DNA of 64,000 bases from Lutispora sp003527145 (GCA_029983695.1 JASBZB010000005.1:1-64000), one strand, 5' to 3'. Positions 43,196-51,920 are shown, numbered from the stretch's first letter. The notes: a model not told the origin generated them from the sequence alone. Translations and numbers: made by a program.

Positions 43196-43212
43196 TGGCA
43201 CGAAGTATGCTT
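43196..43212 (+). promoter_or_regulatory. sigma-54 (-24/-12) promoter of the catabolic operon
   Basis: TGGCAC GAAGT ATGCTT: GG at -24 and GC at -12 are 10 nt apart as required, close to the consensus TGGCAC-N5-TTGCW. Transcription would begin near 43222, about 40 nt before the prpD start, agreeing with an adjacent sigma-54 activator gene. Confidence 0.82.
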
Positions 43213-43261
43213 ATAAAAAAGATGCAACGCGTTGTTTAAATCATTTCAGGAGGTAAAATAA

Positions 43262-44659
43262 ATGAAAAAATTCAATGAATCAAAAAAGCACCTTGCTACA
43301 CAATGGGGGGAATTTGCAGAACAGACAACATACAATGATCTTCCAAGAAAAGTGCAGGATTATGCAAAAACACTTATTTTGGATTTGTTGGGTTGTATTA
43401 TTGGCGGACGGCATATCGAATCTAGTCAGATCGCCTCAAAAGTCGCTATGACTCTTGGGGGAAACCCGCAGAGTACTGTTATCGGTTACAACACTAAAGT
43501 TTCAGCGCCCTGGGCGGCATTTATCAATGGTGTGACCGGACATGCCTTTGATATGGATGACGATCATAGAGAAGGGACTCTTCATTCGTCTGTGGCTGTG
43601 TTTCCTGCTGTTTTGGCAATGGCAGAAACGTTGGGAGCAACGGGTAAGGATGTGATCACAGCATATGTTCTAGGTTCTGAGCTTATGATTCGCCTTGGAG
43701 AGTCATTCTTAGGGCAGACTTATTACCAAGGCTTTCATCCTACCGGAACCACTGGTGTGTTTGGTGCAACATTGGGTGCAGGAAAAATTTTGGGACTCAA
43801 TGCTGCACAACTGGCAACAGCTCAGGGAATTGCAGGAAGTGAAGCCGCAGGTTTGCTGGAGTGGAAGGCTGACGGATCATGGACTAAGCGATTTCAGGCG
43901 GGTTATGCGGCAATGAATGGAATTTTGCCGGCGTTGCTGGCGAGAGATGGCTATACCGGTCCCTCTTCGATTTACGAGGGCAAAGATGGTTTTGTAAGGG
44001 CATATTCATATCAGGACAAATTTGATGTATTCAGAATCAACAATAGGCTCGGAGAAAAATGGGAGTTTGCAGACAATAGCATAAAACCTCATGCCTGCTG
44101 CCGTTTTGCTTGTCCGATTGTGGATTGTGCTATCGATATTTCAAAAAACAATGAGCTCAATCCAAGCGACATCGAAGATGTTATCGTGAAATGCAACAAA
44201 TGGATGATTACCATTCTAACGGAACCAAGTGGGCGCAAATATCACCCTGAAACGGTTGTGGACGCACAATTCAGTCTGCCATATGCTGCAGCTGTGGGAT
44301 TGGTTAAGAAACGCGCGTCTGTCCCGGAGTTCACGAATGCTTCTATCAAAGATCCGGAAATCCTGACCCTCATGCAAAAGGTCCGCTATGAGCTCGATCC
44401 TGAGGCTGAAAAGGTTTATCCGGAAAAGTACCCATCTACGGTTATCGTGACAATGAAGGACGGTAAGAAATACTCCTCATATATTGAGCATCCTAAAGGA
44501 GATCCTGAAAATCCTATAAACCGTGAAGAATTATTAGCTAAGTTTAGGCTACTATCATCTTTTAATATGCAAGCAAAGCGAGCAGAAAATATTATAGATC
44601 TGGTATCAAATCTGGAACAGATTAAAAACATTAATGAATTAACAGATTTGCTTCGGTAA
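43262..44659 (+). CDS. MmgE/PrpD-family dehydratase
   Basis: A 465-residue MmgE/PrpD superfamily enzyme (2-methylcitrate dehydratase, cis-aconitate decarboxylase and related). Characteristic segments are the N-terminal LDLLGCIIGG, NGVTGHAFDMDDDH with the acidic cluster, HPTGTTGVFGATLGAGKILG, the lysine-rich KRFQAGYAAMNGILPALLA and HACCRFACPIVDCAIDI. In the methylcitrate cycle PrpD dehydrates 2-methylcitrate to 2-methyl-cis-aconitate. Here no methylcitrate synthase is present, so the true substrate could be another branched hydroxy di- or tricarboxylate. GGAGG precedes the ATG. First structural gene of the sigma-54 operon. Confidence 0.85.
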   Translation: MKKFNESKKHLATQWGEFAEQTTYNDLPRKVQDYAKTLILDLLGCIIGGRHIESSQIASKVAMTLGGNPQSTVIGYNTKVSAPWAAFINGVTGHAFDMDDDHREGTLHSSVAVFPAVLAMAETLGATGKDVITAYVLGSELMIRLGESFLGQTYYQGFHPTGTTGVFGATLGAGKILGLNAAQLATAQGIAGSEAAGLLEWKADGSWTKRFQAGYAAMNGILPALLARDGYTGPSSIYEGKDGFVRAYSYQDKFDVFRINNRLGEKWEFADNSIKPHACCRFACPIVDCAIDISKNNELNPSDIEDVIVKCNKWMITILTEPSGRKYHPETVVDAQFSLPYAAAVGLVKKRASVPEFTNASIKDPEILTLMQKVRYELDPEAEKVYPEKYPSTVIVTMKDGKKYSSYIEHPKGDPENPINREELLAKFRLLSSFNMQAKRAENIIDLVSNLEQIKNINELTDLLR

Positions 44660-44697
44660 ATTGTTTTACTCAAACTTTTGATGAAGGAGGAAACAGC

Positions 44698-44937
44698 ATG
44701 CTAAGAAAAAGCCAGTGGTTGATTTGGATTGTTTATCCCTTATTATGCATTGCGCCTTATTTTATTCCGGCATTAAACCAATTGGAGCCTTATCTTGGGC
44801 CTTTGCCATTTACCCAATGGTATGCCTTATTGCTAGTGGCAATTGCCTGCGTATTACTGTTTTTATGGTCTAAGAAACTTTGGGATCCTTATGATGGAAT
44901 TGACAAGACCGAAGGCGAAGGAGGTCGGAAAATTTGA
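44698..44937 (+). CDS. small membrane subunit of sodium symporter (DUF3311-like)
   Basis: A 79-residue protein with two transmembrane segments (about residues 8-26 and 43-62) and a polar C-terminus with LWDPYDGIDKTEG. Such short proteins are regularly encoded just before SSS-family symporters in Proteobacteria and Firmicutes (DUF3311/YhdT-like) and are thought to help the transporter assemble. AAGGAGG precedes the ATG. Its stop overlaps the symporter's TTG start, so the pair is coupled. It is absent from ordinary one-gene symporters, supporting a two-part system. Confidence 0.7.
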   Translation: MLRKSQWLIWIVYPLLCIAPYFIPALNQLEPYLGPLPFTQWYALLLVAIACVLLFLWSKKLWDPYDGIDKTEGEGGRKI

Positions 44938-46466
44938 ATACACAGCTCATATTAAGCCTTGCTGCAATCAGTATATATTCTGTTTTTTGTCTATATATCG
45001 GAATTGGAAAAGCATATGACAAAAAAACTGTGTCAACAGCACGAGGATACTTCCTGGGTGACGGCACAGGGTATTTTGTTCTTTATTTTACAACCATGGC
45101 TACTTGGTTTTCCACGTGGATATTCATGGGTGCGCCGGGGGCCTTTTTTAGTAATGGGATAGGTTACATTGCAGCGATGACATGGCAGATAATTATTCTA
45201 ATGCTAATGGGGACTTATGCCCCGCGTATGTGGCGAATCGCTAAGGAAAATAATTATACAACACCGGCCGATATGCTGGAAGACTATTACGACAGTAAGG
45301 CCTTAAGACAAAGCGTTGGCCTTACCCAGCTTATATTCATACTGCCAAACCTCCTGGCGCAAGTGTCTGGTGTGGGACTGGCAATTACGGCTTTGACAAA
45401 TGGTTTTATACCATTTTGGCTGTCCTGTGTTTATGCAGCCGGCCTTGTGGGCATCTATGTATATTATGGTGGATTTAAATCGCAAGCCTATGTAGACAGC
45501 GCGCAGGGGTTCATGTTTTTTACAATTTTATGGGGTAGTGTTGTCATACTTTTAACACGACCGCAGATAGGCGGTATAGGCAGCCTTTATCAATTAATGA
45601 AACAAGCCAATGAGAATCTACTATATTACTTTACAGACCAATCCTTATTCTGGAATTGGAAGAACTATGCGGGGTTTTTCCTAGCACAGGCCTTCGGCGG
45701 GTTTTGTGCGCCACACGTTTGGCAGAGGATGTACGCTGCCAAGGATGGGAAAACAGTTGTAAAACTAGCGGGTACCTTAGCTCCATTCTACTGTTTTGTA
45801 CTAATTCTCCCCGCACTCATTATTGGGTTTTCAGGCAAGGTTCTTGGAGTAGAAGTTGCAAATGCAGACAGTATTTTGGTGACAACAATGGCGGAATTCG
45901 CACCCCTGTGGGGAATAATTGTTGTCATAGGCATATTAGCAGCAGGGATGAGTACGATCTCCTCGCTTTTAGTATCGGCCACTTCCATTATCTCAGTTGA
46001 CTTCATCAAACAGGCAAGGCCTGATATGGACAGTAAACAGCTTCGCAACATAGGGCGTTTCTGCACCCTAGCATTGGTTTTGATTGCTGTAATTGCTTCT
46101 CAATTTAAAGTACCTGGGATCATCATATTGTTGAATATGGCAAATTCCGGATGGGCACAGGCGTTTTGGCCTCTATTCGGCATGTTTTCATGGAAACGTG
46201 CAACGCATCAAGGCGCTTTATGTGGGTTTATAGGAGGTATTTTAGTTATAAGCATATGCTATATATTTAGATTTTCGCCCTTTGGTTTTCACGGCGGATT
46301 CTGGGGATTCTTGATTAACGGTATCCTTTTATTCGTCATCAGCCTTGCTACGAAACCGATGTCGGATGAAGAGAGGCAGAAGAAAGCAGAGGCTTTAGAT
46401 AAGTTCAGTAGCAGGACGGATGACATGGCATTTGTTTATAATGCACAAGCAGCAGGAGAGCACTAA
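44934..46466 (+). CDS. sodium:solute symporter (SSS family)
   Basis: A 510-residue transporter with about 13 hydrophobic segments. SSS features include the N-terminal ARGYFLGDGTGYFVLYFTTM, with its sodium-site helix, YGGFKSQAYVDSAQGFMFF, GGFCAPHVWQRMYAAKD and GILAAGMSTISSLLVSATS, the sodium-binding helix 8. Members carry acetate, pantothenate, proline or other organic acids. Within this operon the natural cargo is the carboxylate degraded by the following enzymes. Start TTG 44934 is supported by GGAGGTCGG 6-7 nt upstream. It likely pairs with the small membrane protein before it. Confidence 0.88.
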   Translation: MNTQLILSLAAISIYSVFCLYIGIGKAYDKKTVSTARGYFLGDGTGYFVLYFTTMATWFSTWIFMGAPGAFFSNGIGYIAAMTWQIIILMLMGTYAPRMWRIAKENNYTTPADMLEDYYDSKALRQSVGLTQLIFILPNLLAQVSGVGLAITALTNGFIPFWLSCVYAAGLVGIYVYYGGFKSQAYVDSAQGFMFFTILWGSVVILLTRPQIGGIGSLYQLMKQANENLLYYFTDQSLFWNWKNYAGFFLAQAFGGFCAPHVWQRMYAAKDGKTVVKLAGTLAPFYCFVLILPALIIGFSGKVLGVEVANADSILVTTMAEFAPLWGIIVVIGILAAGMSTISSLLVSATSIISVDFIKQARPDMDSKQLRNIGRFCTLALVLIAVIASQFKVPGIIILLNMANSGWAQAFWPLFGMFSWKRATHQGALCGFIGGILVISICYIFRFSPFGFHGGFWGFLINGILLFVISLATKPMSDEERQKKAEALDKFSSRTDDMAFVYNAQAAGEH

Positions 46467-46529
46467 TTTTTTATAAATAAGCTGCTTCAACTACAATACA
46501 AAAGTAACTTTGAAATATTAGAGACACTT

Positions 46530-46553
46530 CTGCCGCAGGAGTTCTCGCGGCAG
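46530..46553 (+). other. intercistronic hairpin before the lyase gene
   Basis: CTGCCGC (46530-46536) and GCGGCAG (46547-46553) form a 7-bp GC-rich stem with a 10-nt loop. It lies 64 nt after the symporter stop and is not followed by a T-run, so it probably protects or processes the polycistronic mRNA. Confidence 0.5.
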
Positions 46554-46600
46554 GAGGTCTAATTAAAAAATTTATGATCTTAGGGGCTTTGGAGGGTACA

Positions 46601-47506
46601 ATGGAACGAAAGACAACATACTCACTTAAAGAAATACTTGAACAGCAAAACCATATTCTTGTACCTGGTATATATGATGCACTAACTGCAAAGCTCGCCG
46701 AAGAAGCTGGATTTTCGGCGGTATTTTTGACTGGATATGGTGTTTCTGCTGCTCGATTAGGGAAGCCGGATTTGGGATTAATCCATGGAAATGAAATAGC
46801 AAATGTAATGTTAAATATTTCAAACAGCTGTCGAATCCCGGTAATTGCAGATGCCGATACGGGATATGGTGGGCCTTTGAATGTTATACATACTTTGAAG
46901 CTTTATGAGCAAGCAGGTACTCAAGCGATTCAACTTGAAGATCAACAATGGCCAAAACGATGTGGCCATATTGAAGGCAAGAGAGTCATTTCAACTAGCG
47001 AAATGGTTGCGAAGATCAAAGCTGCTGCAGATGCACGAGAAAACAAAAACATGTTGATCATCGCACGGACTGATTCTATTGCGGTGGAGGGCTTTTCCTC
47101 TGCAATTCGGCGTTGTGAATCATACTTAAAAGCTGGAGCGGATTGCCTGTTTGTCGAATCACCGATCGATAGGGAACAGACTGCCGCTATTCCAAAGCTT
47201 TTGCCTGTGCATCATGTAATCAATATGGCGGAAACCGGAAAGGCACCTGCTTATACCTCACAGGAGGTTTTTGATATGGGCTATAACATAGCGCTTTATC
47301 CGATTACGGTACTTTTATCTGCTGTAAAGGCCGCGATTCGTGCTTTGGTCACAATGCGTGATACTGGAAGCTCTATAGGGATGGATATTATATCCTATTC
47401 CGAATTCAATCAACTTATCGGCATGACTAGATATAAGGATATCGATAAACAGTATATGAAAAAGGCTTTGGAATTGGAGGGTGATTGCAATGAGTCTTGT
47501 AGTTGA
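46601..47506 (+). CDS. isocitrate lyase/PEP mutase superfamily lyase (PrpB or dimethylmalate lyase type)
   Basis: A 301-residue TIM-barrel lyase. Visible are the metal-binding ADADTGYGGPLNV, the catalytic loop EDQQWPKRCGHIEGK with KRCGH as in methylisocitrate lyase, IIARTDS, and a GYGVSAARLGKPDLGL N-terminal loop. PrpB cleaves 2-methylisocitrate to pyruvate and succinate; the sister enzyme Dml of nicotinate fermenters cleaves 2,3-dimethylmalate to pyruvate and propionate. The neighbouring LeuCD and PrpF-type genes fit either. GGAGGG lies just before ATG 46601; an in-frame ATG at 46574 is less favoured. Its 3' end overlaps the LeuC-type gene by 17 bp. Confidence 0.85.
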   Translation: MERKTTYSLKEILEQQNHILVPGIYDALTAKLAEEAGFSAVFLTGYGVSAARLGKPDLGLIHGNEIANVMLNISNSCRIPVIADADTGYGGPLNVIHTLKLYEQAGTQAIQLEDQQWPKRCGHIEGKRVISTSEMVAKIKAAADARENKNMLIIARTDSIAVEGFSSAIRRCESYLKAGADCLFVESPIDREQTAAIPKLLPVHHVINMAETGKAPAYTSQEVFDMGYNIALYPITVLLSAVKAAIRALVTMRDTGSSIGMDIISYSEFNQLIGMTRYKDIDKQYMKKALELEGDCNESCS

Positions 47507-48722
47507 GATATTAAGCAGGGTGTGCGGCCAGCGTGTAGAGCCTGAGGAATATGTTGAAGTTGCTATAGATGTTGCACTTGGCCACGATGTAAGTTCTCAA
47601 ATTGCAATTGATGTTATGACACAAATATCGGATTACATATGGGACCGGAATAAAATGATTATTTGCATGGATCATTTTGTGCCTGCGCCAAATGCACATA
47701 CTGCAAATCAACAAAAATTCTACAGGGAATGGGCGAAGAAACAAGATGTTCAATTTTTTGATTGCGGACGTGGTGTTTGTCATCAAGTTGCATTTGAAGA
47801 AAAAATTGTACGTCCAGGTAATATCATAGTCGGGGCAGATTCACACACTTGTACAAATGGAGCTGTGGGGTGTTTGAGCATTAGTATTGGCTCCACTGAA
47901 CTTGGTGTTGTCATGGCTACTGGGAAGTTGTGGTTAATGGTTCCCAAGACGATCATGATACGCCTCGAAGGAGAACTCCCTGCGAATGTTTTCAGTAAAG
48001 ATCTTGCAATGCACATCCTTAGGGAGCTGTCTTCGCATAATCCAGACTATAAATCGGTGGAATTTACAGGCGCCGGTGTAAAAACATTAACTTTGTCCGA
48101 TCGATTGACTATCTGCAATATGATAGCAGAAAGTGGGGCTAAGACGGCAATATTTGATGCTGATGAGACAGCTTGTGCATATTTCAATATAGAAAATTCG
48201 AGCATTATACATTCGGATGGGAGAGCTGAGTGCTACCTTACTGTAAATCTCAATGAGGTAGAGCCGCTCATTGCGGTGCCCTTTTCCCCTCTGAATATCC
48301 AGACGCTAAGATCGCAGTGCGGATTAAAGGTTCATCAAGCCTATTTAGGATCATGTACGAACGGCAGGCTGGAGGATTTGCGTGTGGCAGCCGATGTGCT
48401 GCGCGGCAAAACAATTCATGAAGATGTGCGTTTATTGGTGAATCCTGCGAGCAAGAAGGTGTTCGAACAAGCTATTTCAGAAGGCATCATCCAAGATTTG
48501 GTGAGTGCCGGGGCGCAAATTACAGGATGGTCCTGCGGAGCATGCTTTGGCGGTCACCTTGGTCTTTTAGGTGACGGGGAAAGATGCATATCGAGTACAA
48601 ATCGCAATTTTCCTGGGCGAATGGGTGCAGTCGGAAGTGAAGTTTACCTTGCCAGCCCAGCAACAGTGGCCGCATCTGCGCTTATGGGCAGAATAGCAGA
48701 TTTAAAGGAGGGAAAGGGATAA
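47490..48722 (+). CDS. aconitase-family hydratase, large subunit (LeuC/DmdA type)
   Basis: A 410-residue [4Fe-4S] hydro-lyase subunit of the LeuC type: MDHFVPAPNAHTANQQKFY, GADSHTCTNGAVGCLSISIG, the cluster ligands in AYLGSCTNGRLEDL and in WSCGACFGGHLGLLGDG, and SSTNRNFPGRMG. All three cluster cysteines are present. LeuC-like pairs include isopropylmalate isomerase, homoaconitase and 2,3-dimethylmalate dehydratase DmdA. There is no leuA or leuB here, so leucine synthesis is unlikely and the enzyme should hydrate the unsaturated intermediate of this pathway. GGAGGG lies before ATG 47490. The small subunit follows without a gap. Confidence 0.88.
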   Translation: MSLVVEILSRVCGQRVEPEEYVEVAIDVALGHDVSSQIAIDVMTQISDYIWDRNKMIICMDHFVPAPNAHTANQQKFYREWAKKQDVQFFDCGRGVCHQVAFEEKIVRPGNIIVGADSHTCTNGAVGCLSISIGSTELGVVMATGKLWLMVPKTIMIRLEGELPANVFSKDLAMHILRELSSHNPDYKSVEFTGAGVKTLTLSDRLTICNMIAESGAKTAIFDADETACAYFNIENSSIIHSDGRAECYLTVNLNEVEPLIAVPFSPLNIQTLRSQCGLKVHQAYLGSCTNGRLEDLRVAADVLRGKTIHEDVRLLVNPASKKVFEQAISEGIIQDLVSAGAQITGWSCGACFGGHLGLLGDGERCISSTNRNFPGRMGAVGSEVYLASPATVAASALMGRIADLKEGKG

Positions 48723-49217
48723 ATGAGCGTGTGGAAATTTCCTGATTATGTGGACACTGATCAAATTTTACCCGGGACTTATTTATCGATCAATGACTCA
48801 AAAGAGTTGGCGAATCATATTTTTGAAAACATAAAACCTGAAATGGCTATGCAGGTTAAGCAAGGTGATATCATTGTTGCGGGAAAATACTTTGGATGCG
48901 GTAGCTCGAGAGAACACGCCGTTCTCGCTATAAAAGGCTCCGGTGTGGATTGTGTGATCGCAGAAAGCTTTTCACGCATCTTCTTTAGAAACGCCATTAA
49001 TCTAGGCTTAGATATTATGTGCGTAGATGATGTATCGCATTTTTGTGAGGGTGATCACCTCGAATTTGATCGAATTGTAAGGAAAATTAAAAACATTACA
49101 AGCGGCTATGTTTGCCAATATAGATCGATACCAGAATTTCTTGAGCGTATTGTTCAATGTGGGGGATTAATTCCCTATGCACAAAAATATCTGGTTAAAG
49201 GCGGTGTATTAGAATGA
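48723..49217 (+). CDS. aconitase-family hydratase, small subunit (LeuD/DmdB type)
   Basis: A 164-residue swivel-domain subunit: VDTDQILPGTYLSI at the start, KYFGCGSSREHAVLAIKGSG (the GCGSSREHA loop binds the substrate carboxylate) and ESFSRIFFRNAINLGLDIMC. It assembles with the preceding LeuC-type protein into a heterodimeric or tetrameric hydratase. Specificity in this family is largely set by a small loop in this subunit, but I cannot read the substrate from it. Its ATG directly follows the large-subunit stop and its own stop overlaps the PrpF-type gene by 4 bp. Confidence 0.9.
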   Translation: MSVWKFPDYVDTDQILPGTYLSINDSKELANHIFENIKPEMAMQVKQGDIIVAGKYFGCGSSREHAVLAIKGSGVDCVIAESFSRIFFRNAINLGLDIMCVDDVSHFCEGDHLEFDRIVRKIKNITSGYVCQYRSIPEFLERIVQCGGLIPYAQKYLVKGGVLE

Positions 49218-50317
49218 AGAACGATTACTCTAAGGTTCCTTGCTGCATTATGCGAGGAGGAACAAGCAAAGGAGTGTTTTTTTATGAAGATGATATTCCC
49301 CCTGAAGGAAAGGCGAGAGATGCATTTCTATGTGCGGTAATGGGGAGCCCTGATGTTAGGCAAATTAACGGACTCGGTGGTGCTGATCCTCTTACAAGTA
49401 AAGTGGCAATTGTCAAAAAATCTGATCGGTTGGATGCAGATATTGATTATACTTTTGCACAGGTTTCCCTCACATCTGGCACGGTAGATTACAATGGAAA
49501 TTGTGGTAATATCACTTCTGCTGTTGGTTTGTTTGCTGTTGAAGAAGGCATTGTCACTGTAAAAGGGCAAAGTGTGTTGGTACGTATTTTAAATAAAAAT
49601 ACAAATAAAATTTTGAAGGTAGATGTTCCTTGTGAGAACGGGAGACCGGCGCGATCGGGAAATTATGCAATTGATGGCGTGCCCGGAAAGGGGCCAAAGC
49701 TGAACCTGGATTTTTCGGAAACTGGAGGCGCAGTTTCGGGAAAGCTGTTACCAACGGGAAAACTTGTAGATCACTTGAATGTGAGCGGCTACGGGGTGTT
49801 GGATGCGACCATTGTTGATATTGCGAATCCGGTCGTATTTGTTCGGGCAGTGGATCTTGGGCTCAAAGGTGACGAAACACCGGAAGATATTGCATGTATG
49901 CCCGATTTGCTGTCTGTTTTGGAATGTATTCGGGGTGTGGCCGCACAGAAAATTGGGTTGGTTGATGACTGGAAGCGTGCACAGGATTGTAGCCCTGCGA
50001 TTCCTCTTCTAGCAATTGTATCCCATGCAAAGGATGAAAAAGCTTCTCTAACCAGCAGATTAATTTTTATGCAAACTATGCATAAAACATATTCGGGGAC
50101 AGCGGCGGTATGTACTGCTGTAGCTGCTAAAATCCCAGGAACAATTCCTTATACATACGCGAAACAAAGCACAGCTGACTTTTTGATTGCACATCCTGCA
50201 GGATATATGATGGTTGAAATCGAAGTAAGAATAGAGAAAGAAAACATCCTGATACAAAAGGCTGCCTTTGGACGTACTGCTAGACGATTGATAGAGGGTT
50301 ATGTGTACACTTTATAA
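49214..50317 (+). CDS. PrpF/Mii-family isomerase
   Basis: A 367-residue protein of the PrpF family (DUF453, diaminopimelate-epimerase fold). Conserved parts are PCCIMRGGTSKGVFFY at the N-terminus, NGLGGADPLTSKVAIV, and GNCGNITSAVGLFAVEEG, each typical of PrpF. Known members are methylaconitate isomerase (PrpF) and 3-methylitaconate delta-isomerase (Mii) of Eubacterium barkeri, both moving a double bond in branched unsaturated acids. Mii plus DmdAB plus Dml, in that chemistry, are exactly the gene types seen here; the alternative is methylaconitate isomerisation. Cys in MRGGTSKG/NCGN regions may act as general bases. It overlaps leuD by ATGA. Confidence 0.88.
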   Translation: MKNDYSKVPCCIMRGGTSKGVFFYEDDIPPEGKARDAFLCAVMGSPDVRQINGLGGADPLTSKVAIVKKSDRLDADIDYTFAQVSLTSGTVDYNGNCGNITSAVGLFAVEEGIVTVKGQSVLVRILNKNTNKILKVDVPCENGRPARSGNYAIDGVPGKGPKLNLDFSETGGAVSGKLLPTGKLVDHLNVSGYGVLDATIVDIANPVVFVRAVDLGLKGDETPEDIACMPDLLSVLECIRGVAAQKIGLVDDWKRAQDCSPAIPLLAIVSHAKDEKASLTSRLIFMQTMHKTYSGTAAVCTAVAAKIPGTIPYTYAKQSTADFLIAHPAGYMMVEIEVRIEKENILIQKAAFGRTARRLIEGYVYTL

Positions 50318-50393
50318 CATGAAAAGCCGTTAAAGCATGCAGATATTGGTTTAAAAATTGATTAAAAGGCATTCAGCCGTAAGGAGCTTAATT

Positions 50394-51110
50394 ATGAGAG
50401 GGAAATATGTTATTTATCCGCTTCACCTTGGCACAATAGTACGACCTAAAATCAATATGGCCTATATGAAAGACCCGGGCACGGAAGAAGAGTATCCTAT
50501 AATAGCTTGGTACCTCACGGATGGGTTCCATAAAATCATGGTTGACACTGGAGGGATTCCGGCAGATGGTCTTCATTATTTGCCATATATGCAGACGCCT
50601 AAACAGACCATGGAAAGATCTTTGCGGCGTATAGGAGTTTTGCCTGAAGAAGTAACACATGTGATTTCAACACATTTGCACTGGGATCACATCGGCAGTA
50701 ACCATCTATTCACAAATGCAGAGTTTTTTGTACAATTGGTGGAATTGCAATATGCTTTCGCACCTTTGCCAATTCATAAAGGTGGATATAATGCTGCGAT
50801 GATTCGTGAAACAAATTATAATACTGTTCATGGAGATTGTGATTTGCTCCCCGGGATTTCTCTTTTATCGACACCTGGACATAGTCCTGGATCTCAAAGC
50901 GTGCTGATCGAAACAAAAGAAGAAGAATACATGATTACTGGAGATTGTATTGCATTGTATGAATGTTACGAGAGCGAACCCATGATACCGAATGGTGTAC
51001 ATACAGATTTGATAGAATACTATAATCAAATGGAACGTATTAAACGTATGAAAAAGAAGGTACTGCCTGGACACGATTTTAAGGTTTTCACTCAAGGTTG
51101 TTACCAATGA
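50394..51110 (+). CDS. metallo-beta-lactamase-fold hydrolase, lactonase-like
   Basis: A 238-residue MBL-fold enzyme resembling AHL lactonases of the AttM/AiiA group: the THLHWDHIGSN zinc motif, a LLSTPGHSPGSQSVLI second zinc-binding His, GDCIALYE with the bridging Asp and a final VLPGHDFKVF His. All metal ligands appear present. AAGGAG precedes ATG 50394. It is the last gene of the catabolic operon after a 76-bp gap. It may open a lactone or thioester formed from the carboxylate, or be a regulator of signal molecules; neither is established. A hairpin (51142-51187) follows. Confidence 0.82.
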   Translation: MRGKYVIYPLHLGTIVRPKINMAYMKDPGTEEEYPIIAWYLTDGFHKIMVDTGGIPADGLHYLPYMQTPKQTMERSLRRIGVLPEEVTHVISTHLHWDHIGSNHLFTNAEFFVQLVELQYAFAPLPIHKGGYNAAMIRETNYNTVHGDCDLLPGISLLSTPGHSPGSQSVLIETKEEEYMITGDCIALYECYESEPMIPNGVHTDLIEYYNQMERIKRMKKKVLPGHDFKVFTQGCYQ

Positions 51111-51141
51111 AAGGTGATGGCAAGGCGAAAGGATCATAGGA

Positions 51142-51187
51142 AACTGAGCCACGGAGAACCGTTGATATGTCTACCAATGGCTCAGTT
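51142..51187 (+). terminator. possible terminator of the catabolic operon
   Basis: AACTGAGCCA (51142-51151) and TGGCTCAGTT (51178-51187) are perfect arms with a shorter stem inside. It sits 32 nt past the last operon stop; the T-run is poor, so activity is uncertain. Confidence 0.4.
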
Positions 51188-51383
51188 GAACCGGTTATAT
51201 TAGGAAAACAAATGTCCTGAATGCTACAAAAGGTTGGTTTTCGGTATCAATGCCGTTTTGAAGCATCGACCGTTTTGTGATCGGTTATCCAAAACCGTGT
51301 TGATTGTTTTTATTTACAACTCGTAATCTTCGTTCGTGTGACGGTAATCATTGTGCGTGTTTTCAGTCTTGATAAATGGACTG

Positions 51384-51454
51384 CTTGAATTTCTTGTGAT
51401 CTCAAGGGTTAAATGAACAGCTAACGCTTCCCTTGACATCATAAGAAATTCAAG
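51384..51454. repeat. imperfect 25-bp-arm palindrome, MITE-like
   Basis: CTTGAATTTCTTGTGATCTC (51384, then AAGGG) pairs with CCCTTGACATCATAAGAAAT (51430, then TCAAG) at 23 of 25 positions around a 21-nt loop. It lies in a gene-free stretch (51111-52099) made mostly of transposon debris. Outside the listed repeats nothing else is recognisable there. Confidence 0.5.
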
Positions 51455-51575
51455 TTGCTTTATAAATAAGCAGTACTTCCATAGTAATATTTATGCTGCT
51501 TTTCTTCATTAGCCGGTATACGATATCAAGACTAAATTTTATAGTTTTATTTATCTCTGCGCAGATAGAATCTAC

Positions 51576-51750
51576 TCACCACATTTCATGCTTATTATGG
51601 GTTTTTATGATAATATCAAGTATTCTTTTCTGCTTGCCTTCTCTTTTTGGAACTGGCCTGTCCAGCCAGTCATAGTAACCATTCCGGGGCACTTTAAGTA
51701 TCTCGCACATTTTTTCCACAGAATGCCCGGAGGCATAGGTAGCACCTAAG
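51576..51750 (-). pseudogene. IS3-family transposase OrfB fragment
   Basis: Minus-strand frame reading ATYASGHSVEKMCEILKVPR, then NGYYDWLDRPVPKREGKQKR and ILDIIIKTHNK before a stop at 51576. The SVEKMCEILKVPRNGYY pattern is the N-terminus of IS150/IS3-type OrfB transposases. The catalytic DDE region is missing. It is debris within the island's right end. Confidence 0.7.
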
Positions 51751-51920
51751 TCATTTGTACAAAACTTAAGCAGTTATGTAAAGATTGATACTGTGCGGAT
51801 TATCTTGGTCAATCTAATGAGCACATAACTAACCGGACACTATAATTTCTCTGCTAGAGCTTCAGCTGTTCGAGGCCGGTGGTTTTATGAGTTTGTTCAA
51901 TCAATAACTATCTAACTATG

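Noticed and set aside
47490..49217. Annotating the LeuC/LeuD-type pair as leucine biosynthesis genes
   Set aside because: No leuA or leuB is present, and the genes are embedded in a PrpR/PrpD/PrpF-type operon; a catabolic hydratase is more likely.
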